Positions 1 to 5,908 of a stretch of DNA of 8,372 nt are shown piece after piece. The position numbers were made by a program, and so were the translations under genes. Every line of letters begins with the position of its first letter. The first letter of the stretch is position 1. The stretch comes from Chloroflexota bacterium. Lineage in GTDB: Bacteria > Chloroflexota > Anaerolineae > Aggregatilineales > Phototrophicaceae. The stretch is from NCBI GenBank assembly GCA_003242205.1, contig QGUR01000201.1, positions 1-8,372 of the forward strand, given 5' to 3'. Under the pieces are notes generated by a model. That model was not told the origin of the DNA. It was given only the letters and a program-made list of their open reading frames with translations, and did not search any database.

Positions 1-2
1 GA

Positions 3-356
3 AGGGGCGGAGGGGGGGGCCGCCTGGTCTGCTTTGGCGATGCGGTGCAGGCTGCCATCACCGACGAGGTGTACGCGGTGTTCTACCAGTTCCACGGCGC
101 GGCGGGCGACCGCGTTCAACTGCGCGCCGAAACTCTCACCGGCGACCTCGACCCGGTGATCGTCCTGCGCGATGCCAATGATCGCAACTTGCCCAACGGC
201 ATCAACGACGACGCCAGCCCGTCGACGCGCAACAGCGAGCTGGACTACACGCTGCCCGCCGACGGCCAGTACATCGTGGCGGTCACGCGTTTCGGCGTGC
301 GCGACGGCACGACAACCGGCACGTTCCGGCTGACGCTGGATAAAGTTGAGCCGTGA
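3..356 (+). CDS. Secreted protein with PPC-like domain, C-terminal part (5' end outside window)
   Basis: The reading frame is open from the left edge and stops with TGA at 354-356, so only about 117 C-terminal residues are present. A GTG at 45 could serve as a start but lies inside the domain, so I treat the gene as truncated by the window. The visible part fits a bacterial pre-peptidase C-terminal (PPC) beta-sandwich: GDAVQAAITDE, then FYQFHGAAGDRV, a DLDPVIVLRDA strand, an INDD turn, a DYTLPADGQYIVAV strand, and a closing GTFRLTLDKVEP. PPC domains are accessory modules of exported peptidases and other surface proteins, usually C-terminal and sometimes cleaved off. The catalytic or other N-terminal part is not visible, so the function of the whole protein is unknown. 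The first residues read through a G-rich stretch (RGGGGGR) that may be a Gly linker or a sequence error. Confidence 0.72.
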   Translation, partial: RGGGGGRLVCFGDAVQAAITDEVYAVFYQFHGAAGDRVQLRAETLTGDLDPVIVLRDANDRNLPNGINDDASPSTRNSELDYTLPADGQYIVAVTRFGVRDGTTTGTFRLTLDKVEP

Positions 357-361
357 ACCCT

Positions 362-389
362 TCTGGCGGCACATCCGCCGGGCTGTTTT
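362..389 (+). terminator. Putative rho-independent terminator of the PPC-domain gene
   Basis: GGCGG (365-369), loop CACAT, CCGCC (375-379) forms a 5-bp GC stem. G-T and C-G pairs can extend it outwards (TCT against GGG). It is followed by GGGCTG and TTTT at 386-389. It begins within 10 bases of the upstream stop codon, which is the expected position for a terminator. The stem is short, so confidence is moderate. Confidence 0.5.
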
Positions 390-486
390 GCCACCGGGTA
401 GCGCTGCTCCGGCAATCCGGGGCCGGTATGACGTTTGACGAGCCAATACAGGAACTGTGTCCGTACCGCCCGAACATGGCTGACCC

Positions 487-492
487 TACAAT
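487..492 (+). promoter_or_regulatory. Candidate -10 box for the cupin gene
   Basis: TACAAT at 487-492 matches the sigma70-type -10 consensus at five of six positions. It lies 40 bases before the cupin start codon. The hexamer at the expected -35 position (about 464-469, TACCGC) is a poor match, so the assignment rests on the -10 alone. A 7-bp direct repeat, ATGCAGG, follows at 491-497 and 502-508. Confidence 0.3.
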
Positions 493-514
493 GCAGGTAG
501 CATGCAGGGTCGAT

Positions 515-520
515 GGAGGT
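515..520 (+). promoter_or_regulatory. Ribosome binding site choosing the cupin start
   Basis: GGAGGT at 515-520 lies 12 bases before ATG 533. The frame stays open upstream to 353, so this site is the main reason to start at 533 rather than at ATG 491, ATG 476 or GTG 353. The spacing is slightly long but the core is strong. Confidence 0.55.
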
Positions 521-532
521 AACAGGCGAGCC

Positions 533-838
533 ATGTTGAAACCCGGATACTACTACGGCAAGGACGAGCACGAGATTGCGGTCGAGCTTAGCCGCGAAGG
601 GCTGGCGCCGAAGCGCGTCGTCGAAACGCCGGGCAGCCGCTACGACTGGCACAAGAACGCGTTCGATATTCTGATGGCCTTTCTGGAAGGTTCGGCTGAG
701 ATACGTATCGGCGAGGACGTGTACCGGTGCAAGCCGGGAGACCGCCTCGTCATCAGCGGCGGCATCGAGCACAGCGCAGTCGTCGGCGATGAGGGCTGCG
801 TCTACCTGATGACGCAATGCCCAACCTGCGCCGACTGA
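533..838 (+). CDS. Small single-domain cupin protein
   Basis: The product is 101 residues, the usual size of a stand-alone cupin. ATG 533 is chosen because a GGAGGT lies upstream and because the preceding in-frame residues do not look like protein of this family. Cupin motif 1 runs from G34 through YDWH (H40), N42 and D45 to LEG (G53). Motif 2 is CKPGDRLVISGGIEHSA (residues 66-82), with PGD and H80. The canonical motif 1 has His-x-His and Glu; here the second His is Asn and the Glu is Asp, so metal binding may be altered or absent. The protein ends with QCPTCAD, a CxxC pair at C95 and C98 that is not part of the fold. No signal peptide is seen, so it should be cytoplasmic. It follows the PPC gene on the same strand, but a terminator-like hairpin and a possible -10 box between them suggest separate transcription. 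The substrate cannot be predicted. Confidence 0.85.
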   Translation: MLKPGYYYGKDEHEIAVELSREGLAPKRVVETPGSRYDWHKNAFDILMAFLEGSAEIRIGEDVYRCKPGDRLVISGGIEHSAVVGDEGCVYLMTQCPTCAD

Positions 839-862
839 ACGAACACTCGTATACCGGGCGCA

Positions 863-888
863 AACGGGCGTTGATGAAAACGCCCGTT
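863..888. terminator. Hairpin between convergent cupin and MBL-fold genes
   Basis: A perfect 10-bp inverted repeat: AACGGGCGTT (863-872), loop GATGAA, AACGCCCGTT (879-888). Two further G-C pairs form outside a single bulged A. It lies between the stop codons of two converging genes (838 and 899) and could end transcription in both directions. Neither side has a clear T-run, so intrinsic termination is inferred from position and stem strength. Confidence 0.6.
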
Positions 889-898
889 GCTCCTCCCG

Positions 899-1741
899 CT
901 ACTTCACGAAATACAGCAATTCGCCCGGTTGCAGGATCTTGTACGGCTGCCGGGGCGCAAAGCGCTCGAAGGCATCGGCGATGCTGCCCATCGGGATGGC
1001 GTTATTCGGGAACAGGTCGTTGTGCCCGACGATCACCAGTCCCCAGCCCATGTCTTTCGCCAGCCGGGCTGCTTCGGCAGGCCATAGATTGCCGATCGCC
1101 CCAACATCGGTTTCACGATACCAGTCGCGCCCGTTGACCGGCAGCATGGCGACATCCACCGGATAGCGCCGCAGCATCTCGACGTAGCCCTCGTAGATAA
1201 TCGTGTCGCCGGAGTGATAGAGCCGGACGCCGTTCCACTCGATGAGGAAGCCGAGCCAGCGATGCCCTTTCCCGGCGTCGTCTTCCAGCGTGTAATGGGC
1301 GGACGGCAGCGCGGTCAGCCGGGCGCTGGTGCCGGGGATGGTCATCGTTTCGTGAACGCGCGGCACGATGATGCGCCCTTGCGGAATATCGGCCTCGGCC
1401 ATGATGTCGAGGCTCCAGCCCGTGACGATAAACCGCGCCTCCGGGCTGGCCTGCGCCAGCGCGACCAGTGAACCGGGATCGAGATGGTCACCGTGTTCGT
1501 GGCTGGCGAGGAAAGCGGCGGCGTTCGTCACCTCGCTGGCGCGCAGCGGCGGGGCATAGGCGCGCGTCCACCAGTCGCCCGCGACTTCGCGCACGTAGTC
1601 GCTCAGGTAGATGTCGATATAGAGGATGCCATCCGGGCCTTTGACGGCAATGCCCATCTGGCCCATGCCCCAGATCGCCAGACTGTTGGGGATGATCGGC
1701 GTACTGGCCATGTGGTCGAGCAAATCGCGTCCGGTTCGCAT
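899..1741 (-). CDS. UlaG-like MBL-fold metal-dependent hydrolase
   Basis: A 280-residue metallo-beta-lactamase-fold protein. The signature ASHEHGDHLDP carries the ligands H81, H83, D85 and H86. Other likely ligands are H149 (SAHY), D179 in LYHSGDT, and H240 in VIVGHNDLF. The pattern WGMGQMGI, then SHEHGDHLD, LYHSGD and a late GHND followed by FPNN resembles UlaG (L-ascorbate-6-phosphate lactonase) more than class B beta-lactamases or glyoxalase II. The metal site looks complete, so a hydrolase or lactonase is expected. There are no other ula-type genes nearby (no phosphotransferase system, decarboxylase or epimerase), so the ascorbate substrate is not supported. ATG 1741 is preceded on its strand by GGGAGGC about 5 bases away, which favours it over the internal ATG at codon 11. 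No signal peptide is seen, so it should be cytoplasmic. It is divergent from the HTH membrane gene with about 107 bp between them. Confidence 0.88.
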   Translation of the reverse strand: MRTGRDLLDHMASTPIIPNSLAIWGMGQMGIAVKGPDGILYIDIYLSDYVREVAGDWWTRAYAPPLRASEVTNAAAFLASHEHGDHLDPGSLVALAQASPEARFIVTGWSLDIMAEADIPQGRIIVPRVHETMTIPGTSARLTALPSAHYTLEDDAGKGHRWLGFLIEWNGVRLYHSGDTIIYEGYVEMLRRYPVDVAMLPVNGRDWYRETDVGAIGNLWPAEAARLAKDMGWGLVIVGHNDLFPNNAIPMGSIADAFERFAPRQPYKILQPGELLYFVK

Positions 1742-1787
1742 CAGGGCCTCCCTGTCGGCGTCGGTCTTGCATCGTTAAGGCAGAGAT

Positions 1788-1800
1788 TAGCGCGGCGCTA
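1788..1800. promoter_or_regulatory. Palindromic operator-like site
   Basis: TAGCGC (1788-1793), a central G, and GCGCTA (1795-1800) form a perfect inverted repeat with 6-bp arms. It ends 3 bases before a TATAAT at 1804-1809, so it occupies the spacer between the expected -35 and -10 positions of the HTH gene. A dimeric repressor bound here would block RNA polymerase. It also sits in the shared upstream region of the divergent MBL gene. Which protein binds is unknown; the adjacent HTH protein is a natural candidate. Confidence 0.4.
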
Positions 1801-1803
1801 GGC

Positions 1804-1809
1804 TATAAT
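1804..1809 (+). promoter_or_regulatory. Consensus -10 box of the HTH membrane gene
   Basis: TATAAT is a full match to the sigma70-type -10 consensus and lies in the short divergent region ahead of the HTH gene. The expected -35 position near 1781-1786 reads CAGAGA, a poor match, so the promoter may need an activator or tolerate a weak -35. The transcript should start near 1816. Confidence 0.5.
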
Positions 1810-1848
1810 CCAGAACGTGTGTGGACTGGTGTTAGAAACGGCGGCTTT

Positions 1849-2334
1849 ATGTGCAGCGACATAAGTTTTTTGCTTGGGCTTGTGCTCCTGATTAAAGGGA
1901 GCTTTCGCGTTAGCAACCGTGAAGTGCCGAAACGCATAGGCCGTATTGTCGGCCTGGTGTTGATGTCGCCTCCATTAATAACCGCGATCTATGTGTTTCT
2001 CGTTGTCGGCCCCAGAGGGATTTTCGATGAGGCCGTCTTGGTGAACATAGCGTTTGTTCAGATCGCCTCGCTGCTGCTTGCGCTCTCGGTCGCAGGTTAT
2101 CTCGTCTTTTCGCTTCCGCAAACCGCGTCATCGACCTTCCCCCAATCGCCCGCTACTCCGCGCTACAACGCCGTCATGACGCCCGCGGAAGTCGCCGACT
2201 ACCTGCGTATTTCCGAATTTGAAGTCATCGCGCTGATCGAGGAAGGCAAGCTGCCCGCCGCGCGCATCGGCGGCGAGTATCGCATCGCGCGCAGCGCTGT
2301 CGATGATTTCCTGACCAGCAGGGGGGCGGAGTAA
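1849..2334 (+). CDS. Membrane protein with C-terminal excisionase-type helix-turn-helix
   Basis: A 161-residue protein in two parts. The N-terminal part has three likely membrane segments, at about residues 4-18 (ISFLLGLVLLIKGSF), 31-54 (IVGLVLMSPPLITAIYVFLV) and 61-88. A Ser/Pro/Thr linker follows at 90-98. The C-terminal part (about 99-156) matches the MerR-like/excisionase-family HTH: MTPAEVADYLRISEFEVIAL, EEGKLPAARIGGEYRIARSAV, then a DDFL cap. These domains bind DNA. Here one is tethered to the membrane, which suggests a regulator responding to the envelope, or a protein that holds DNA at the membrane. No integrase, tyrosine recombinase or att-like repeat is nearby, so a role in excision is not supported. 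The start is uncertain: ATG 1849 has a weak ribosome site, while the in-frame GTG 1819 would begin almost at the transcript start and add 10 residues. It converges with the glycoside hydrolase gene. Confidence 0.78.
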   Translation: MCSDISFLLGLVLLIKGSFRVSNREVPKRIGRIVGLVLMSPPLITAIYVFLVVGPRGIFDEAVLVNIAFVQIASLLLALSVAGYLVFSLPQTASSTFPQSPATPRYNAVMTPAEVADYLRISEFEVIALIEEGKLPAARIGGEYRIARSAVDDFLTSRGAE

Positions 2335-2337
2335 GAT

Positions 2338-2418
2338 TCCTCCCCCTGATCCTTTCCCCCGCCCGTGTTCCGCTTTGGAAGGCTTTGCAATCGCAGGGAA
2401 AAGGGAGTTGGGGGAAGG
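2338..2418. terminator. Long imperfect inverted repeat between convergent genes
   Basis: A pyrimidine-rich arm at 2338-2360 (TCCTCCCCCTGATCCTTTCC and following C's) faces a purine-rich arm at 2396-2418 (GGGAAAAGGGAGTTGGGGGA and following bases). Pairing is strong in the C/G blocks, with short mismatches between them. A small inner stem, TTCC/GGAA, lies near 2368-2380. On the plus strand the right arm is followed by GGCTTTT. It fills most of the 107 bases between the stop codons at 2334 and 2442, so it probably acts as a two-way terminator. Its length and C/G-block form could also mark a dispersed intergenic repeat. Confidence 0.45.
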
Positions 2419-2441
2419 CTTTTACTATGCCCCTGCCTGCC

Positions 2442-5400
2442 TTACGCTCGTTCCCAGCGCACGCTGAACGGCACGGTCTGCCCCGCCTCGAAGCTGAGCG
2501 GCAGCATGAAGTATGAGCCGTTGCGCCAGTTCGGAATGATCTCTCCGCCGACCGTGATTTTGACGTTGAAGGCGTCTTCCGGTACGTATACGTAAATCGC
2601 CCGCGACCCGCGCACGACGCCGCGATACTCGCCATGCACGGCGTTGGGCGCGACGCTCAAACGCAGCAGGCGCGTATCCAGCGTGAAGCGTTCGCGCGGG
2701 ACATGCGGATGAATGAGCAGCCCATCGCCGCCGGGAGCGGGTTCGACGCCGCACACGCGCAACAGCGCCAGCAGGGCCATCGCATCGGGATTCGCGTTCA
2801 TCACCGGGAAGTCGGTCATCGGCGTGACGGCGCTCGACCACGTGCCGCCCGGCTGCTCGGAATTGAGGCCGTTGATGCCGTCCGGCCCGGACCATGTGGC
2901 AAACCAGATATCGGGATAGACATGGGCGTGAATAGCGAAGGTGTTGCGGTTGAGCGAGCGCCATGCCAGTTCGTCGTGCCCGCAACGCGCATACGCCCAC
3001 GTCAGCAACTGCGACACCGCGGGCCAGACGGGGCCGCCGGGGCGCAGCGCCGCGCCAACCGGCGACGGCTCATCCACCAGCGCGTCGATTCTGGCGATCA
3101 ACGCGCCCTGCGTGCCGGACTCGGCGGCCAGCCCGCTGATGAGCGCCCATGGCTGCGCCTCCAGTTCGAAGTGATTGATGACGATCTCGCGGTTGTCCGC
3201 ACCGCGCAGAATCGCCCGGTTATACCAGCCCGCCGGGTTCCACTGGCGCGCGGCAGCCGCTTTCAGCCCCGGCAGAGGCGCGCGCAGGTAGGCGGCGAGT
3301 TCGCCGTCGTGCGCCTCAACGAGCGCCGCCAGCAGTGGCAGCACGTACAGCGCCATCTGTGTGTTGGGGATCGACTCGCCGTTGCGCTTCGAGTTCTGGT
3401 AGGTGACGCCAAACGGCCCGATGCCATCGGCCAGCGCGGTTTCGATGACGATGCCATCTGACCAGTCGCCCGAACCGATTTTGATCAGCCCATTCCTGCC
3501 GGTGCCGACCGACTCGAACAGATGCTTGGCGGCGACGCGAATGTGATCCAGCCCGGTTCTGCCCAGATCAGGCGGCGCGGCGTCCGGCGGGTAGAACGGG
3601 ATTTCTTCGTGCAGGATGGAATTGTCGCCGGTGGCCGCCAGATATTCGGTCAGCGCCAGCATGAAAAACAGGTCGAGGTCGGAAGGGGAAGCGTGCAGCC
3701 CCAGCGCGTCATCGACGCAACCGTATCCCGTGAAAGCGTAGGGGATGCGCCCGGTATGCGCGTTCTGAAGCTGCATCAACAGGCGAATCAATTCTCGTGC
3801 CAGTTCCGGCGCGACATAGGACAGCGGCAGCGAGAACAACGCCTGATCGCGGGGAGCGCCATCCGCGCCATGCAGATAGAGATAGGCCGAACCCTGTGGC
3901 ACGACATGCAGGCCGTGAAAGCTGTTGTAAGTCGTCGCCGACAGCAGGTTATACGAGTGCCATGCCATCTCGCGCTGTAAAACCGGGTCTTCGCCGGTAT
4001 TGAAATAAGCCAGATGTTCTTTCCAGCAGGCTTGTGTTTGCTTGCGCGGGTCTCCCCGGCGGTATTTCTCCAGAAAGGCGAGATTGCTTTCGTCCTCGCC
4101 GGACGGCGTTGCGGTGTATCCGGGCCGGACCGCGCCATAAGCGAAGCGCAGGCTGGCCTTCTCCGCCGGGCCGAGCGTCACGTCGCGGCGCAGCACCAGA
4201 CAGCGCGACAGGGGCGGGTGCTCGTTTCGCAGCTTGTTCGGTTCGCCGGGGCGTCGCTCGCAGACGACGCTCGGCGCTACCGCCATGCCCTCGCCAAAGA
4301 AAGCGGCCTTGTCCGTGTAAAACGCATCGGGTTCGCCTTCGAGATCGGCCAGAAAAATGTCAAGCGGATGCCAGTCGACGTCACTTATCTGATCGGGCGG
4401 CAGCGCTTCAGGCGGCGGCGGATCCTTGAGCATGACCCGCGCCCGCAGGGCGGAAACATCGTCGTGCCAGCCAACGCAACAGGTGTAATGGCGCGCCAGA
4501 CGACGCCGCGCGTCGTCGCTTGCCGGGCCGAACGGGCCGCTGCGTATCCACTCGACGCGCAACTGGTGCACGTTGACATCCCAGTATTCGTAATAGCGAA
4601 GCGTGACCGGCTCGGCGCTCAGGTTTTCAAGCTGGACGTCGGCGATTAAAACCGGATCGTCGCCGAAGGGCGCGGTCACGCGCCGGATTACGCGCACGTC
4701 GCGGTACGTCGTTTCATACTCGGCGTAACCCATCCCAAAGTGGCGGCGGCTCGGCGCGCCCGCCGGGCGAAAGCGATGCGCGGTCGCCCAGACCGCCGTG
4801 CCGTCGTCGACATAACCGAAGCCTCCGGCGAAAGCATAGCGCGTGGCGACCGGGTCGCGGCGCGGCGTTCCGCCGTTTCCGGTCGCGTTGTGCGCCGCTA
4901 ATTGCTGCGCGGCTGCCTCGATCGTCTCCGGCGCGACGACGCCGCGCGGCGAAATCGGATCGCCGGCGGCCTGTTGCGCGCGCGCCCCGGCGACACCCCC
5001 GGTTGCGCGGAGGAACCGGCGCGACAACAGCCGGGCCAGCCACTGCAACATACGGAAAAAGGCGAGCGTCAGTAGAGAACGGGTATAGCCAGCGGCCCAC
5101 GCCTCGAAACGGTTGAGGAACACGCCGCCCCGGTCGCCCATATAAACCTGAATCACGCCGTCGTTCGAGGCCAGCGCGGTCAGGCGGCGGTTGCCGACCT
5201 GATGCCAGTGGTCGCGGCGGTCGAGCTTTTCGGTGTTGCGATAGGTCGCGCGCGGGTCAACTTCCTGCGCCATTTCGTAGGCATAGGCCGGAAGCCCGGC
5301 GTCATCCAGCGTCCAGCGGCCAAAGCTGGCGCTGCCTTCTTCCGTTTGCGCGAACGCCCGCGCGTCTTCCGACTGGCTCTGGAACGGGGTTGCCGTTTCC

Positions 5401-5504
5401 AAAGGCGACTGCCGGAACAGCCAGCGGATCAGGCGCTGCGTCCACGGTTGTTCGGGCAAATCCGCCGATTCGAGCAGAGCAGAACGTTCGCGGTCAGGCG
5501 GCAT
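2442..5504 (-). CDS. GH36-type/GH94-like glycoside hydrolase or phosphorylase
   Basis: A 1020-residue enzyme of the former 'glycosyltransferase 36' group, now GH94-like. An N-terminal extension with the block HWHQVGNRRLTALASNDGVI (about residues 100-119) leads into a beta-supersandwich (about 222-470) with AFAGGFGYVDDG, FGMGYAEYETTYRDV and LRYYEYWDVNVHQLR. The helical (alpha/alpha)6 domain runs from about 490 to 930. It includes VPQGSAYLYLHGADGAPRDQ, SPSDLDLFFMLALTEYL, GSGDWSDGI (D680 and D683), LEAQPWALISGLA and PGGPVWPAVSQLLTWAY. A beta cap closes the protein. In GH94 phosphorylases an Asp in the equivalent DWND-type motif is the acid catalyst, and inorganic phosphate is the attacking group. 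The substrate cannot be read from sequence; beta-glucosidic oligosaccharides are typical. No signal peptide is seen, so it is probably cytoplasmic. ATG 5504 is chosen over TTG 5507 because GGAG lies 8 bases upstream of it. Residues about 134-221 look like an insertion with a hydrophobic helix and an Ala-rich linker. Confidence 0.87.
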   Translation of the reverse strand: MPPDRERSALLESADLPEQPWTQRLIRWLFRQSPLETATPFQSQSEDARAFAQTEEGSASFGRWTLDDAGLPAYAYEMAQEVDPRATYRNTEKLDRRDHWHQVGNRRLTALASNDGVIQVYMGDRGGVFLNRFEAWAAGYTRSLLTLAFFRMLQWLARLLSRRFLRATGGVAGARAQQAAGDPISPRGVVAPETIEAAAQQLAAHNATGNGGTPRRDPVATRYAFAGGFGYVDDGTAVWATAHRFRPAGAPSRRHFGMGYAEYETTYRDVRVIRRVTAPFGDDPVLIADVQLENLSAEPVTLRYYEYWDVNVHQLRVEWIRSGPFGPASDDARRRLARHYTCCVGWHDDVSALRARVMLKDPPPPEALPPDQISDVDWHPLDIFLADLEGEPDAFYTDKAAFFGEGMAVAPSVVCERRPGEPNKLRNEHPPLSRCLVLRRDVTLGPAEKASLRFAYGAVRPGYTATPSGEDESNLAFLEKYRRGDPRKQTQACWKEHLAYFNTGEDPVLQREMAWHSYNLLSATTYNSFHGLHVVPQGSAYLYLHGADGAPRDQALFSLPLSYVAPELARELIRLLMQLQNAHTGRIPYAFTGYGCVDDALGLHASPSDLDLFFMLALTEYLAATGDNSILHEEIPFYPPDAAPPDLGRTGLDHIRVAAKHLFESVGTGRNGLIKIGSGDWSDGIVIETALADGIGPFGVTYQNSKRNGESIPNTQMALYVLPLLAALVEAHDGELAAYLRAPLPGLKAAAARQWNPAGWYNRAILRGADNREIVINHFELEAQPWALISGLAAESGTQGALIARIDALVDEPSPVGAALRPGGPVWPAVSQLLTWAYARCGHDELAWRSLNRNTFAIHAHVYPDIWFATWSGPDGINGLNSEQPGGTWSSAVTPMTDFPVMNANPDAMALLALLRVCGVEPAPGGDGLLIHPHVPRERFTLDTRLLRLSVAPNAVHGEYRGVVRGSRAIYVYVPEDAFNVKITVGGEIIPNWRNGSYFMLPLSFEAGQTVPFSVRWERA

Positions 5505-5512
5505 CAAACAGG

Positions 5513-5516
5513 CTCC
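5513..5516 (-). promoter_or_regulatory. Ribosome binding site of the glycoside hydrolase gene
   Basis: The minus strand reads GGAG here, 8 bases before ATG 5504 and 5 bases before the adjacent TTG 5507. The spacing favours the ATG. Confidence 0.5.
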
Positions 5517-5593
5517 ATCGTCGTGGTTTCAGCCGGCATCCACAAACGGCGCGGCATAGTGCGCCATCGTCATCACTGTGAAATTTCTCACGC

Positions 5594-5612
5594 CGGAAGG
5601 CGGATGCTTCCG
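5594..5612. repeat. Small inverted repeat in the divergent region
   Basis: CGGAAG, a 7-base loop, and CTTCCG form a perfect 6-bp stem about 90 bases upstream of the glycoside hydrolase start. It may be an operator or a minor RNA hairpin; nothing else supports a function. Confidence 0.3.
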
Positions 5613-5649
5613 TTGAACGCATGAGTCAGATGCTCTATGTGAATCAACG

Positions 5650-5666
5650 CGGGTGTGTCCCACCCG
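5650..5666. repeat. Small GC-rich inverted repeat in the divergent region
   Basis: CGGGTG, loop TGTCC, and CACCCG form a perfect 6-bp stem near the middle of the divergent gap. No T-run follows on either strand, so it is more likely an operator-like site or chance than a terminator. Confidence 0.3.
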
Positions 5667-5902
5667 GCTCGACACTGACCGTTCAGGCGAACGCCAGCGC
5701 CGAGCGGATTTTCCGGGATACAGTGCTGACTGGCATGGGCGTATTTCGGCCGCTGCCGCAGGCGCGACGGATGTTTTCATCTTACAGCCGAAGCGAAAAA
5801 CAGCGCAACCGGCGCAACAGCCCTACCTTAACCCGCGACGTTACATCCATGTGCATGTATTCGCGGTAAAGTAGAAGTTCAGAAATTTGCCAAACTCAGG
5901 GC

Positions 5903-5908
5903 GGAGGG
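5903..5908 (+). promoter_or_regulatory. Strong ribosome binding site of the SH3 gene
   Basis: GGAGGG lies 6 bases before ATG 5915, an ideal spacing that fixes the start and hence the signal peptide. Confidence 0.75.

Larger units (their letters stand above)
5517..5902. other. Non-coding divergent intergenic region
   Basis: This stretch separates the minus-strand glycoside hydrolase gene from the plus-strand SH3 gene and should hold both promoters. The open frames it contains (82 codons on plus from 5621, 83 on minus from 5780) lack ribosome sites and recognisable domains and are Arg/Ser-rich, so I do not call them. Two short hairpins are present: CGGAAG (5594-5599) with CTTCCG (5607-5612), and CGGGTG (5650-5655) with CACCCG (5661-5666). 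A TAAAGT at 5867-5872, 42 bases before the SH3 gene start, is a weak -10 candidate, with TTACAT at 5841-5846 as a badly spaced -35. I recognise no riboswitch or known RNA. Confidence 0.55.

Noticed and set aside
353..532. N-terminal extension of the cupin from a GTG overlapping the upstream stop
   Set aside because: The extension covers the terminator-like hairpin and the likely promoter and does not resemble protein; GGAGGT supports the start at 533.
245..817. Minus-strand open frame of 190 codons across the PPC end and the cupin
   Set aside because: Spans two plus-strand genes and a terminator-like hairpin and shows no family motif.
899..1741. Naming the MBL-fold gene ulaG
   Set aside because: The fold and motifs fit, but there is no ascorbate pathway context and similarity alone does not fix the substrate.
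2151..2334. Excisionase-like domain as evidence of a mobile element
   Set aside because: No integrase, transposase, terminal repeats or att-like duplications are visible; the domain family is also used in ordinary regulators.
2634..3461. Plus-strand open frame of 275 codons opposite the glycoside hydrolase
   Set aside because: Arg/Gln/Ala-rich translation with no domain, wholly inside a gene with clear family motifs on the other strand.
4014..4649. Plus-strand open frame of 211 codons opposite the glycoside hydrolase
   Set aside because: Same reasons: low-information, Arg-rich product lying over the conserved supersandwich domain.
5621..5869. Possible small genes in the divergent gap (82 codons plus; 83 codons minus from 5780)
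   Set aside because: No ribosome site, no domain, shadow-like composition, and each competes with the other on the opposite strand.
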